Assembly (NCBI GenBank): GCA_964537925.1
Contig: CAZICV010000001.1
Coordinates: forward strand, 1,116,001-1,180,000
DNA: 64,000 bases
Source of the DNA: SLDF01 sp964537925
GTDB taxonomy: Bacteria > Bacteroidota > Bacteroidia > Chitinophagales > Saprospiraceae
Direction: 5' to 3'
Positions 1-7,888 of this stretch are shown one piece after another. Positions within the stretch are counted from its first letter, which is position 1. Each line of letters begins with the position of its first letter. The translations under genes and the position numbers were made by a program. Under the pieces are notes generated by a model, which made no database searches, was not told where the DNA came from, and worked only from the letters and a program-made list of their open reading frames with translations.

Positions 1-642
1 CCGTACGAATGGATTGTGTTTCTTTTCGTATCCGATCGTGGTCTCAGGTCCGTGTCCCGGGTAGACCCGCGTGTCATCAGGTAGTGTGTACAGTTGTTCG
101 CGGATACTCCGCAGCAGCGTATCATAGTCTCCACCCGGCAGATCGGTGCGCCCGATGCTTTCGCGGAAAAGCACATCACCACCGATCAAAAAACCCTCTT
201 CCGGGCAGTAAAAGGAGAGGCTGGCCGGCGAGTGGCCGGGCGTATAAAGCGCCTGCAGCCGGATACCACCGCATTCGATCCACTGACCCGCCCCGATGAA
301 TACTTCCGGAGCCGGGGTCTCGTCCGCCATAGGCACGCCGTAGAATGCAGCCACCTGCGGGGCTGCCTGCCATACAGGTAACTCGTCCCGGTGCATTTCG
401 GGCAGCAGCCCGAAAGTCTTCCATACCCAGCCATTGCCGTAGATATGATCGATGTGTGCGTGGGTGTTGATGAGGCGCTGAGGCTGCCAGCCGCCTACCG
501 CCAGCGTTGACGCCAGCAGATCTTCTTCCTCCGCAGTATAGCAGCCGGGGTCGAACAGGATGCAGGGACCACCCTCCTTCTCTGCTACGATATAGGTATT
601 TTCTGCGAATGGATTAAAAGTCAAAATGGTAACCAAGGCCAT
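1..642 (-). CDS. MBL-fold metallo-hydrolase, glyoxalase II-like (3' end cut by window edge)
   Basis: I translated this by hand from the minus strand. An ATG at 642-640 opens a frame of 214 codons that runs off the left edge without a stop. The product begins MALVTILTFNPFAENTYIV, has the metal-binding THAHIDH motif near residue 62, a GGDVLFRESIGRTDLPGGD segment supplying the bridging metal aspartate, and PGHGPETTIGYEKKHNPF near the end. These mark the small MBL-fold hydrolases related to glyoxalase II (the YcbL-like group), cytosolic zinc enzymes that usually act on thioesters. Family members are about 210-215 residues, so only the last few codons should be missing. It is divergent from the TolB/BamA-like gene, with 83 bp between starts, and a TACCTTTG box lies upstream at 701-708. 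The substrate cannot be told from sequence. Confidence 0.9.
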   Translation of the reverse strand, partial: MALVTILTFNPFAENTYIVAEKEGGPCILFDPGCYTAEEEDLLASTLAVGGWQPQRLINTHAHIDHIYGNGWVWKTFGLLPEMHRDELPVWQAAPQVAAFYGVPMADETPAPEVFIGAGQWIECGGIRLQALYTPGHSPASLSFYCPEEGFLIGGDVLFRESIGRTDLPGGDYDTLLRSIREQLYTLPDDTRVYPGHGPETTIGYEKKHNPFVR

Positions 643-700
643 GATATTTGCGTTAATCGATTGGAAGCTTACATGGAAATGTGTACTTTCCACGTTGGTT

Positions 701-708
701 CAAAGGTA
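701..708 (-). promoter_or_regulatory. Bacteroidota -7 box for the MBL hydrolase
   Basis: The minus strand reads TACCTTTG, a match to the Bacteroidota -7 consensus TAnnTTTG, about 59 bp upstream of the hydrolase ATG. No clear TTTG -33 element was found at the expected distance. Confidence 0.45.
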
Positions 709-725
709 AAAACCCACAGCGAATC

Positions 726-3700
726 ATGCGCCGTCTGCACTTGTGCCTTTACTTTCTTCTATCCGCCTTTGCGCTGAGCGCGCAGGTGTCGCAAGTAGAA
801 TTCGGCAAAAACCGGGTGCAGTATCACCGGGACTTCGATCAGTGGCTGAGCTACGAAAGCCAGAATTTCATCACCTACTGGTACGGCAAGTCAAGAAACG
901 CAGGTCAGAAAGCAGTACAGATAGCGGAGAGTGTGTATGACGAAGTCATCAGTACGATCGAGTTTCGTATCAATGACAAGATAGAGCTGATCGTATACGC
1001 CGATATCACGGACATGAAGCAGAGCAATATCGGCTCTGAAGAGATCCTGAGCGGCCGTAGCGGACAAACCAAGATCGAGCGCAACAAGGTCTTTGTGTAC
1101 TTTGACGGCGATCACCGCCGGTTCCGGGAACAGATCCGCGAGGGCGTCACGGCAGTATTCCTGAACTATATGCTCTTCGGCTCGGAGATACAGGAGATCC
1201 TGCAGAATATCGTAGCGCTGGGCCTGCCTGACTGGTTTGTGCAAGGCCTGGTATCCTTTGCCGGGTCCTCCTGGAATGTGCGTACGGACGACCAGCTCAG
1301 AGACGCGCTCTCGTCCCGCAAATACAAGAGCTTCGACCAGTTTGCCAGCGATCATCCTCTGCTGGCCGGGCAGGCTTTCTGGTACTACGTCAGCCTGCAC
1401 TACGGGAAGGCGGAAATCGGCAATTTTCTCTATGTCATCCGAATCAACCGCAACCTGGACAATGGCATCAGTTTTGTGTTTGGACAGACATACAAGAGCC
1501 TGCTGGAAAGTACCTGGAACTTCATGCTCCAGCTGAGCAGTCGCGAAGAGGCATTGGCGGCGACGCTGGACAGTACAGCGGATCTGAAGATCAGGAACCG
1601 CAGAAACGCGCCAGTCACGGCACTCAGGCTGCATCCCTCACAGCCATTGCTGGCGTATGCCTCCAATGACCTGGGCCGGATACGCGTCTACCTGAAAGAC
1701 CTGGAATCCGGGCGCAACAAGTTGATCTTTACACGCAGCTACCGCAACAGCATCCAGGAGACCGACTACAACTATCCGCTGATCACGTGGAGCCCCGACG
1801 GGCATACGCTGGGTATCATGTACGAGTTTCGCGACGAGATATTCTGGCTGAGCTACGACATCAGGACCGGGAAAAAGGAGAAACTGCTCATGCCCAATCG
1901 CTTCCAGCGCATCTACTCGGTAGATTTCTGGGATGCCAACACACTGGTATTGACTGCCTCGGAGAATAATTTTTCCGATCTGTACCTGTTCCGGTTGCGC
2001 AACCGCCAGTCGGACCAGCTGACCAATGATATCTACGACGACAAGTATGCCGTGACCGGCAGTTTCCGCGGCCAGAAGGGGATCTTTTTCGCCAGTGACC
2101 GGGACGGTCAGCAGAAACAACAGGTTTCTTCGGATTCCATCATACCGCTCGATCCCCTCAATCTCTATTTCCGGCCGGTTGGCGACAAGGCAGGCAGTGA
2201 TACCCTGTTCCGCATCAGCCGTTCCGGCGCAGATCATACGGCCCCGGTCTTCACCGCCGACGGCAAGCTGTACTACCTGAGCAATGAAAGCGGCCTGGTA
2301 GCCCGGGAAATGCTGGACCTCGCCGCAGACAACGACCTCACTGCACGTACTGTGACCCGGTATCCGCGCAACCTGATGGCGCACCATGCCGTATCAACCA
2401 ACGGGCAGTATGTCGAATCCCTGGTGTACAAGGGAAAGCCACGGGTATATACGGGCAAGCTGGCCGACCAGCCCGAAGCGCCTGCCTACAGGACCATGTT
2501 CAGGGATGTATTCAAAACCCAGGCGGAAGCCAGTAGCCGGGAGCTACCCTCAAACGCTACACTGAAAGGTATCCCGCAGCGCAATACGATCCTCAAGCCG
2601 ATCCTGAGGGATACCATTCGCGAAACGAACCCCGATTATTTTTTCCAGACCGAATTCGGCGATCCGTCGCCTCCGAAAGACTCCGCATCGCTGGCTGAGA
2701 TCATGCCGCCCCAGCTGTCCGGCTCCGAAAATGTCCGGGTAAGGCCACAGCAGCGCTACGAGCGGATCAACCCGCTGCGGGTAGTCCCTTACCGGCTCAA
2801 GTTCCGAATTGACTATGTCACGACCACCGTAGACAACAACCCGTTGTTCGGCGGCCTCGAGAGCTATGCCGGTACAGGTAATGTACTGTACAACAACCCG
2901 CTGGGCCTGCTCTTCAAAACCAATATCAAGGATCTGTTCGAGGACTACCAGTTGGAAGGAGGGATCCGTATACCTACTGCATTCAACGGCGCCGAATACT
3001 TTATCCTGCTGGACGACAAAAAAAGACGGTTGGACAAGCGCTATGCGATTTACAGGAGGGCTACTTACCGCAATGAAGGTTTCCTCGGCTCGATCCCGAT
3101 CCGCAGCAGGACGGAAATCCTCCTGGGACAGTACGAGTTGCGCTATCCGCTCGATGTGTTCACCAGCCTGAGGGCATCGGCTACCCTGAGGCAGGACAGG
3201 TTTACGCTGCTGGCCAGTGAGCGCAGCTCACTGGAGTTTCCTTCCGAGGTCGACCAGCGCGCAGGCGTCCGCGTGGAGTTTGTCTTCGACAACACGATGA
3301 CGAAGGACCTCAACCTGATGAACGGGACGCGCTACAAGATATATACGGAGTGGGTCAAACGCTTCCAGGTCCAGTTTCTCGACCGGTTCAGGTTTGACCT
3401 GGGCCAGGGATACATGGGGATCGTCGGGCTGGATGCACGGCATTACCAGCCGCTCGGCAAGCATATAGTACTGGCTGTGCGGGCCGCCGCCGCTACGTCG
3501 TTTGGGTCCGAAAAGATCCTCTACCTGCTGGGAGGTGTGGACAACTGGCTGATACCAAGGTTCAACAACAATATCCCGTTGCCGGATGCCGAGTCCTTTG
3601 CTTACCAGGTACTGGCGCCCAATGTGCGTGGATTCGAGCACAATATCCGCAATGGCAATTCCTTTGCGCTGATCAACGCGGAGGTGAGAGTACCGGTCTT

Positions 3701-4019
3701 CAAGCTATTTATCAAGCGTCCGATCCGGTCCAATTTTCTCCGGCACTTCCAGATGGTGGGATTCATGGATGTAGGCACTGCATGGCAGGGCATTTCTCCT
3801 TTCAACCGCGACAACCCACTCAATACGATCATCATCGAAAACCCGCCGACCGTCACCGTGAAGGTGAATTATTTCCGCGACCCGATCGTCATGGGTTATG
3901 GCCTTGGTGTGCGTACGATGATCTTCGGTTACTTTATCCGGGCTGATTATGGATGGGGTATCGAGACCAAGGAAGTGCTGCCTCCCAGGTTCCACTTGGC
4001 GATGGGACTGGATTTCTAG
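726..4019 (+). CDS. Outer-membrane protein: peptidase-MA-like N-terminus, TolB-like propeller, BamA-like barrel
   Basis: The frame is open from 681, but the ATG at 726 gives a proper signal peptide (MRRLHLCLYFLLSAFALSAQ), so I start there: 1097 residues. Residues ~30-260 resemble a gluzincin (peptidase MA) fold, with the characteristic LPDWFVQGLVSFAGS segment, but the expected HExxH is replaced around REGVTAVFLNY, so catalysis looks lost. Residues ~290-600 carry TolB/WD40-like propeller blades (for example LLAYASNDLGRIRVY and WSPDGHTLGIMYEF). Residues ~690-1097 look like a surface-antigen/BamA-type 16-strand barrel ending in aromatic FHLAMGLDF, as outer-membrane barrels do. It is probably an outer-membrane protein with a large periplasmic part; its role is unknown. 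It converges with prfA, 65 bp apart. Confidence 0.8.
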   Translation: MRRLHLCLYFLLSAFALSAQVSQVEFGKNRVQYHRDFDQWLSYESQNFITYWYGKSRNAGQKAVQIAESVYDEVISTIEFRINDKIELIVYADITDMKQSNIGSEEILSGRSGQTKIERNKVFVYFDGDHRRFREQIREGVTAVFLNYMLFGSEIQEILQNIVALGLPDWFVQGLVSFAGSSWNVRTDDQLRDALSSRKYKSFDQFASDHPLLAGQAFWYYVSLHYGKAEIGNFLYVIRINRNLDNGISFVFGQTYKSLLESTWNFMLQLSSREEALAATLDSTADLKIRNRRNAPVTALRLHPSQPLLAYASNDLGRIRVYLKDLESGRNKLIFTRSYRNSIQETDYNYPLITWSPDGHTLGIMYEFRDEIFWLSYDIRTGKKEKLLMPNRFQRIYSVDFWDANTLVLTASENNFSDLYLFRLRNRQSDQLTNDIYDDKYAVTGSFRGQKGIFFASDRDGQQKQQVSSDSIIPLDPLNLYFRPVGDKAGSDTLFRISRSGADHTAPVFTADGKLYYLSNESGLVAREMLDLAADNDLTARTVTRYPRNLMAHHAVSTNGQYVESLVYKGKPRVYTGKLADQPEAPAYRTMFRDVFKTQAEASSRELPSNATLKGIPQRNTILKPILRDTIRETNPDYFFQTEFGDPSPPKDSASLAEIMPPQLSGSENVRVRPQQRYERINPLRVVPYRLKFRIDYVTTTVDNNPLFGGLESYAGTGNVLYNNPLGLLFKTNIKDLFEDYQLEGGIRIPTAFNGAEYFILLDDKKRRLDKRYAIYRRATYRNEGFLGSIPIRSRTEILLGQYELRYPLDVFTSLRASATLRQDRFTLLASERSSLEFPSEVDQRAGVRVEFVFDNTMTKDLNLMNGTRYKIYTEWVKRFQVQFLDRFRFDLGQGYMGIVGLDARHYQPLGKHIVLAVRAAAATSFGSEKILYLLGGVDNWLIPRFNNNIPLPDAESFAYQVLAPNVRGFEHNIRNGNSFALINAEVRVPVFKLFIKRPIRSNFLRHFQMVGFMDVGTAWQGISPFNRDNPLNTIIIENPPTVTVKVNYFRDPIVMGYGLGVRTMIFGYFIRADYGWGIETKEVLPPRFHLAMGLDF

Positions 4020-4084
4020 GCCGTATGGATATGATGATCTTTCGCTGACGAGGACGGCTGCCCTCTACCAGAAAGCAACTCTTC

Positions 4085-5158
4085 TCAGGCTTCTGCCAGA
4101 CCTTCCTTGAGCCTCTCTGTATTCTCGTGCATCAGGAGCGAATCGATGATGGTACCGAGCTCACCTTCCATCACCTGGTCCAGGTTGTAAACCGTGAGGT
4201 TGATCCGGTGGTCGGTAACCCTGTTCTGCGGGTAGTTGTAGGTACGGACCTTCTCTGAACGGTCTCCCGATCCGACCAGGCTGCGACGCTTCTGCACCTG
4301 TTCCGACATCGCTTTCTGGTACTGCTGGTCCTGTATCTGCTGGATGAGCCTGGCCATAGCGATCTCGCGGTTTTTGATCTGCGAACGGGCCTCCGTACTC
4401 TCGGCTACTATGCCTGTAGGCAAGTGCGTAAACCGCACGCCGGATTCGGTACGGTTGACGTGCTGCCCGCCTGCACCGCTGGAACGGAAGGTATCTACGC
4501 GTATATCCGCTTTGTTGATATCCAGGTCCTCTATCTCCATTTTGGGCATGACGGCTACCGTAGCGGCCGATGTGTGTACGCGCCCCTGCGACTCCGTCCT
4601 GGGCACCCGCTGTACGCGGTGTGCGCCGGATTCGAACTTGATCCGACCGTAGACTTCGCGTCCGATCACTTCCAGCTCTACCCGGCTGTATCCTCCCTGG
4701 GTGCCTTCGTTGACATGCAGTATCTCATACTTCCACCCCTGCGCATCGAAGTACTTTGTATACATTCGGAACAGGTCGCCGGCGAAGATACCGGCCTCGT
4801 CGCCTCCCGTACCTGCCCGTATCTCGAAGATGACATCCTTGGTATCTTCGGGATCACGGGGTATGAGCATCCATTTGAGCTTTTCTTCCAGCTCGTCCCG
4901 CTGCGCCTGGAGCGGACTGATCTCCTGGGAGGCCATTTCGCGTAGCTCGAGGTCGGGATCTTTGAGCATTTCGCGGGCATTGTCCAGGTTGCCGAGGACC
5001 AGGCAGTAGTCGTCATAGACCGCTACCAGCTCTTTCAGATCGGCATATTCCTTGTTGACACGGGCATAGCGGTCCACATCGGAGATGATCTCCGGATCGG
5101 ACAACTGCTCTTCCAGGTTGAGGTACCTGGCCTTGATCGACTCTAGTTTATCCCGCAT
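4085..5158 (-). CDS. prfA: Peptide chain release factor 1
   Basis: RF1 reads UAA and UAG stop codons in the ribosomal A site and triggers peptide release. The 357-residue product, starting MRDKLESIKARYLNLEEQL, has the normal RF1 length. The universal GGQ motif is present in SSGAGGQHVNRTESGVRFTH, and the stop-codon-reading loop is VPRTESQGR. That is a PxT motif, as in RF1, rather than the SPF of RF2. Upstream in-frame codons would add 15 residues, but the ATG at 5158-5156 fits the family N-terminus. A TAACTTTG box at 5201-5208 and a perfect 14-bp palindrome at 5176-5189 lie in front of the start. It converges with the TolB/BamA-like gene. Confidence 0.97.
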   Translation of the reverse strand: MRDKLESIKARYLNLEEQLSDPEIISDVDRYARVNKEYADLKELVAVYDDYCLVLGNLDNAREMLKDPDLELREMASQEISPLQAQRDELEEKLKWMLIPRDPEDTKDVIFEIRAGTGGDEAGIFAGDLFRMYTKYFDAQGWKYEILHVNEGTQGGYSRVELEVIGREVYGRIKFESGAHRVQRVPRTESQGRVHTSAATVAVMPKMEIEDLDINKADIRVDTFRSSGAGGQHVNRTESGVRFTHLPTGIVAESTEARSQIKNREIAMARLIQQIQDQQYQKAMSEQVQKRRSLVGSGDRSEKVRTYNYPQNRVTDHRINLTVYNLDQVMEGELGTIIDSLLMHENTERLKEGLAEA

Positions 5159-5175
5159 AACAAATAGTGCATCTG

Positions 5176-5189
5176 ACGTTGTACAACGT
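5176..5189. promoter_or_regulatory. 14-bp perfect palindrome in the prfA leader
   Basis: ACGTTGTACAACGT is fully self-complementary and sits between the -7 box (5201-5208) and the prfA start codon (5158). It could be an operator or a small stem in the leader, but a chance occurrence is not excluded. Confidence 0.35.
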
Positions 5190-5200
5190 ACAAGCGCGTG

Positions 5201-5208
5201 CAAAGTTA
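5201..5208 (-). promoter_or_regulatory. Bacteroidota -7 box for prfA
   Basis: The minus strand reads TAACTTTG, matching TAnnTTTG. The predicted transcription start is about 35 nt before the prfA ATG. No clear -33 TTTG was found. Confidence 0.5.
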
Positions 5209-5290
5209 GGGAAACTTCGCCGACTCAGCGGGGATTGAAATGGGATTATAACTTGTCGGGGGAGAAAAACGGGAGCGTTCCAAAAAGAAC

Positions 5291-5497
5291 TTAAACGAGG
5301 CGGATCTTGTCTTTGATAGACTGGATAAACTCCTGTGTGACGGTCGGGCGCTTCAGATTGCTCTTGATAAAGTCCCGGAAAGACTGTTCGTTGTGAAAAA
5401 CCGATGTTGCGGTGCTTCCCGGGATACCTGGCGCTGGGGCCTGCATCTCCCGGAAAGAGAATTCTCTTCTGGATGACCGATTGTCAAGATTTTCCAT
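5291..5497 (-). CDS. Small hypothetical protein downstream of the ECF sigma factor
   Basis: A 68-residue frame starts MENLDNRSSRREFSFREM and ends QEFIQSIKDKIRLV. I do not recognise a family. It is hydrophilic, with no membrane segment, no cysteine or zinc-binding pattern, and a helix-prone C-terminal half. It lies on the same strand 109 bp after the sigma-factor gene, where Bacteroidota often carry anti-sigma or regulatory genes, so it may be co-transcribed and could act as a small partner of the sigma factor. That is inference from position. It could also be a chance frame, but the ATG start, the composition and the 200-bp gap that it fills between sigma factor and prfA argue for a real gene. 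Confidence 0.55.
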   Translation of the reverse strand: MENLDNRSSRREFSFREMQAPAPGIPGSTATSVFHNEQSFRDFIKSNLKRPTVTQEFIQSIKDKIRLV

Positions 5498-5606
5498 CAG
5501 GATCTCTTTTGGTGATCAAATAGTTTTAGTCGCGGGGCTAAGATAGACAGTAATCCGAATAATCCGTTTTAAGGGCCGGAAGAAGTTATTAACACTTACT
5601 CTCCGG

Positions 5607-6188
5607 TTATCCCCGTTTGTCTTTATATCCCAGCTTCTCGGCGTATGCCTTCAATTTCTCTTTCAGCATGTTGCGCGCCCGGTGCAATCTCGACCGCACG
5701 GTACCGATGGGCACATCCAGTATCTTGGAGATCTCCTCATATGTGAAGCCTTCGACATCACATAGCAGGATCACTGTTCTGAAATCGATCGGAAGGGCAT
5801 TGATCGCTATCGTTACCTCGTCGCCCATGAGGTCTTCATAGATCTCCTCGCGCAGGTCGACTTTGCCGGTCAGGTGGCTGTCCTCGCTTTCGTGGACGCC
5901 GACGAACTCTTCATAATCAACATTGCGGGGACGCTTACTCTTCCGCCGGTATTGATTGATGTAGTTGTTTTTCAGGATTTTAAACAACCATGCTTTTGCA
6001 TTGGTTCCTTCGAAGTAGCTATCGATCGCCTTATATGCCTTCAGATAGGTCTCCTGTACCAGGTCCTGGGCGTCTTCTTCATTGTAAGCCAGGTGATAGG
6101 CAAATGTGTGCAACGCATTGATATGCGGAAGCAGGTCTTTCTCGAATTTCTGCTGTTGAATGTCCTTTTTCTCTTTGTCTTCACTCAT
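5607..6188 (-). CDS. ECF-type RNA polymerase sigma factor (sigma-70 family)
   Basis: The 193-residue product has sigma region 2 at about residues 20-85 (NEEDAQDLVQETYLKAYKAI, then a basic QYRRKSKRP patch). Region 4 lies at about 125-190 (LPIDFRTVILLCDVEGFTYE, then a helix-turn-helix in ISKILDVPIGTVRSRLHRAR). There is no region 1.1 or 3, as expected for extracytoplasmic-function sigma factors that direct RNA polymerase to stress or envelope regulons. The ATG at 6188 is preferred to an upstream TTG at 6197. No typical membrane-bound anti-sigma gene follows; the next gene is a 68-residue soluble protein. A TACATTTG box lies at 6234-6241. Confidence 0.93.
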   Translation of the reverse strand: MSEDKEKKDIQQQKFEKDLLPHINALHTFAYHLAYNEEDAQDLVQETYLKAYKAIDSYFEGTNAKAWLFKILKNNYINQYRRKSKRPRNVDYEEFVGVHESEDSHLTGKVDLREEIYEDLMGDEVTIAINALPIDFRTVILLCDVEGFTYEEISKILDVPIGTVRSRLHRARNMLKEKLKAYAEKLGYKDKRG

Positions 6189-6233
6189 AGTACACAAACG
6201 TCGTGAAAACAGGTATGCACCCGGTTAGTTGTC

Positions 6234-6241
6234 CAAATGTA
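6234..6241 (-). promoter_or_regulatory. Bacteroidota -7 box for the ECF sigma factor
   Basis: The minus strand reads TACATTTG, a TAnnTTTG match that places the transcription start about 40 nt upstream of the ATG at 6188. Confidence 0.45.
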
Positions 6242-6412
6242 CGATAATTACTTGTCATAAGCAGGTCGCATAAGCTTATTTGCCGCACTGCCCGGCCTGC
6301 GTCCAAAAGGGTGGTTGCAATAAAAAATAAGCTGCTGCGCTAAATAACAGATTGAACTTCATTGTACCTTTTACATCTAAAGAACCAGAACACCGGGTAA
6401 ACCAATTTGTCT

Positions 6413-7861
6413 ATGCTGCTGGAAGACTGTACGCTGACCACGACCCTGGCTCCCTATGCACCCGGGGCGGCAATGCCCTGGAATGCACGCCGGGTAAAGC
6501 ATTTATACAGGAGACTGGGCTTTGGCGCTTCGAAGACCACGATCGAACAGGCGCTGCTCAAACACCCTCAGCAGGTTGTCGATCAACTGCTGGAGGAGGC
6601 CGTAAACGCTGCTCCGGCCGCGCAGCCCGCATGGGCCGACTGGCCGCTGAGCAGGTACGATGATTTCGCCGTAGAACAACAACAGCAGGTGCTTGAGTGG
6701 GCGCTTGTCTGGCTCAACGATATGCTCTCCAACCCGGCCAGGGGCAAGATGACCCTGTTCTGGCACAATCACTTCGTCACCAAATTGGAGTCCTATGCAT
6801 GTCCATCGTGGATGTACAGGTACTACAAGGTCCTGGAGCAGCATGCATTCGGAGACTTCCGCCAGTTTGTCCGGGAAATAGGCAAGACGCCTGCGATGCT
6901 CGTGTTCCTGAACGGCGTGCAGAATACCCGTTTCAGTCCCAATGAGAACTATGCCCGTGAGCTGTACGAACTCTTCACCCTGGGCCGGGACAACGGGTAC
7001 ACCCAGCAGGATATCCGTGAGACGGCCCGGGCACTCACCGGGTGGAACGGTTTCACCGAAGCCTGTGCACCGATAGACTTTGTGACCCTGCTGCATGACC
7101 CAGGCGTCAAGAACATTTTCGGCCAGGTGGGCCCGTACAATTACGACTCCCTGCATGAACTGCTTTTCACACAGCGCAGGCAGGAAATAGCGCGCCATAT
7201 CTGCAGCAAGATCTACCGGCATTTCGTATCCCCGGAGCCGGATGACAGCCTGATCGACCAGCTCGCACTGAGCCTGAGCGCCAACAACTTTTCACTGCTG
7301 CCCGTATTCCGGCTTCTGTTCAGGAGTGAGCGCTTCTTCGACGATAAAGTGATCGGTACGATCGTAAAAAGCCCCCTGGACTACCTGCTCCAGTTTGTAA
7401 AGGAGAGTGAACTCCCGGTCAACGATGAGATCGGTACACTGCTGCTTTACCAGGCTTCGGAGCTTGGGCAGCTTATATTCAACCCGGTAGATGTGGCCGG
7501 ATGGCCCGGCGACAAGAGCTGGATCGATACCAGCAAGCTCACAGGGCGCTGGCTTACGCTCGAAGCCTATGTTTACTGGGTGTTCAACCAGTACCCGGAA
7601 GCGCTGGCCGACATGGCCAGGCGGCTGGGCGTGTCTTATGATGATCCTGCTGCGATCAGCCGGGCTATCTTCGATCATTTTCTGCCCGCAGGTCTGCAAC
7701 ATGAAACTGCCTACACGCAGGCGACAGATGTCTTCAAATGGGAGGTCCCGCAAAACTACTACGATGCGGGCAGCTGGAATCTCGACTGGGTGACCGTACC
7801 GGCCCAGACCGGGCTTCTGTTGCAGCACCTCATACGCACACCTGAATTTCAACTCACCTGA
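6413..7861 (+). CDS. DUF1800 family protein
   Basis: The 482-residue product belongs to the DUF1800 family. It shows the family's early RRLGFGAS motif after an N-terminal extension, the conserved LFWHNHFVTKL, the ENYARELYELFTLG segment and a late WPGDKSWIDTSKL region. The upstream in-frame TTG at 6407 adds two residues; I chose the ATG at 6413. There is no obvious signal peptide. DUF1800 genes are almost always followed by a DUF1501 gene, as here, 27 bp downstream. The pair is thought to act together in the cell envelope, but the biochemical role is not established. A near-match -7 box (TACCTTTT) is at 6365-6372. Confidence 0.9.
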   Translation: MLLEDCTLTTTLAPYAPGAAMPWNARRVKHLYRRLGFGASKTTIEQALLKHPQQVVDQLLEEAVNAAPAAQPAWADWPLSRYDDFAVEQQQQVLEWALVWLNDMLSNPARGKMTLFWHNHFVTKLESYACPSWMYRYYKVLEQHAFGDFRQFVREIGKTPAMLVFLNGVQNTRFSPNENYARELYELFTLGRDNGYTQQDIRETARALTGWNGFTEACAPIDFVTLLHDPGVKNIFGQVGPYNYDSLHELLFTQRRQEIARHICSKIYRHFVSPEPDDSLIDQLALSLSANNFSLLPVFRLLFRSERFFDDKVIGTIVKSPLDYLLQFVKESELPVNDEIGTLLLYQASELGQLIFNPVDVAGWPGDKSWIDTSKLTGRWLTLEAYVYWVFNQYPEALADMARRLGVSYDDPAAISRAIFDHFLPAGLQHETAYTQATDVFKWEVPQNYYDAGSWNLDWVTVPAQTGLLLQHLIRTPEFQLT

Positions 7862-7888
7862 GTCCGTCAAAAGAAAGACCCCAATCTT

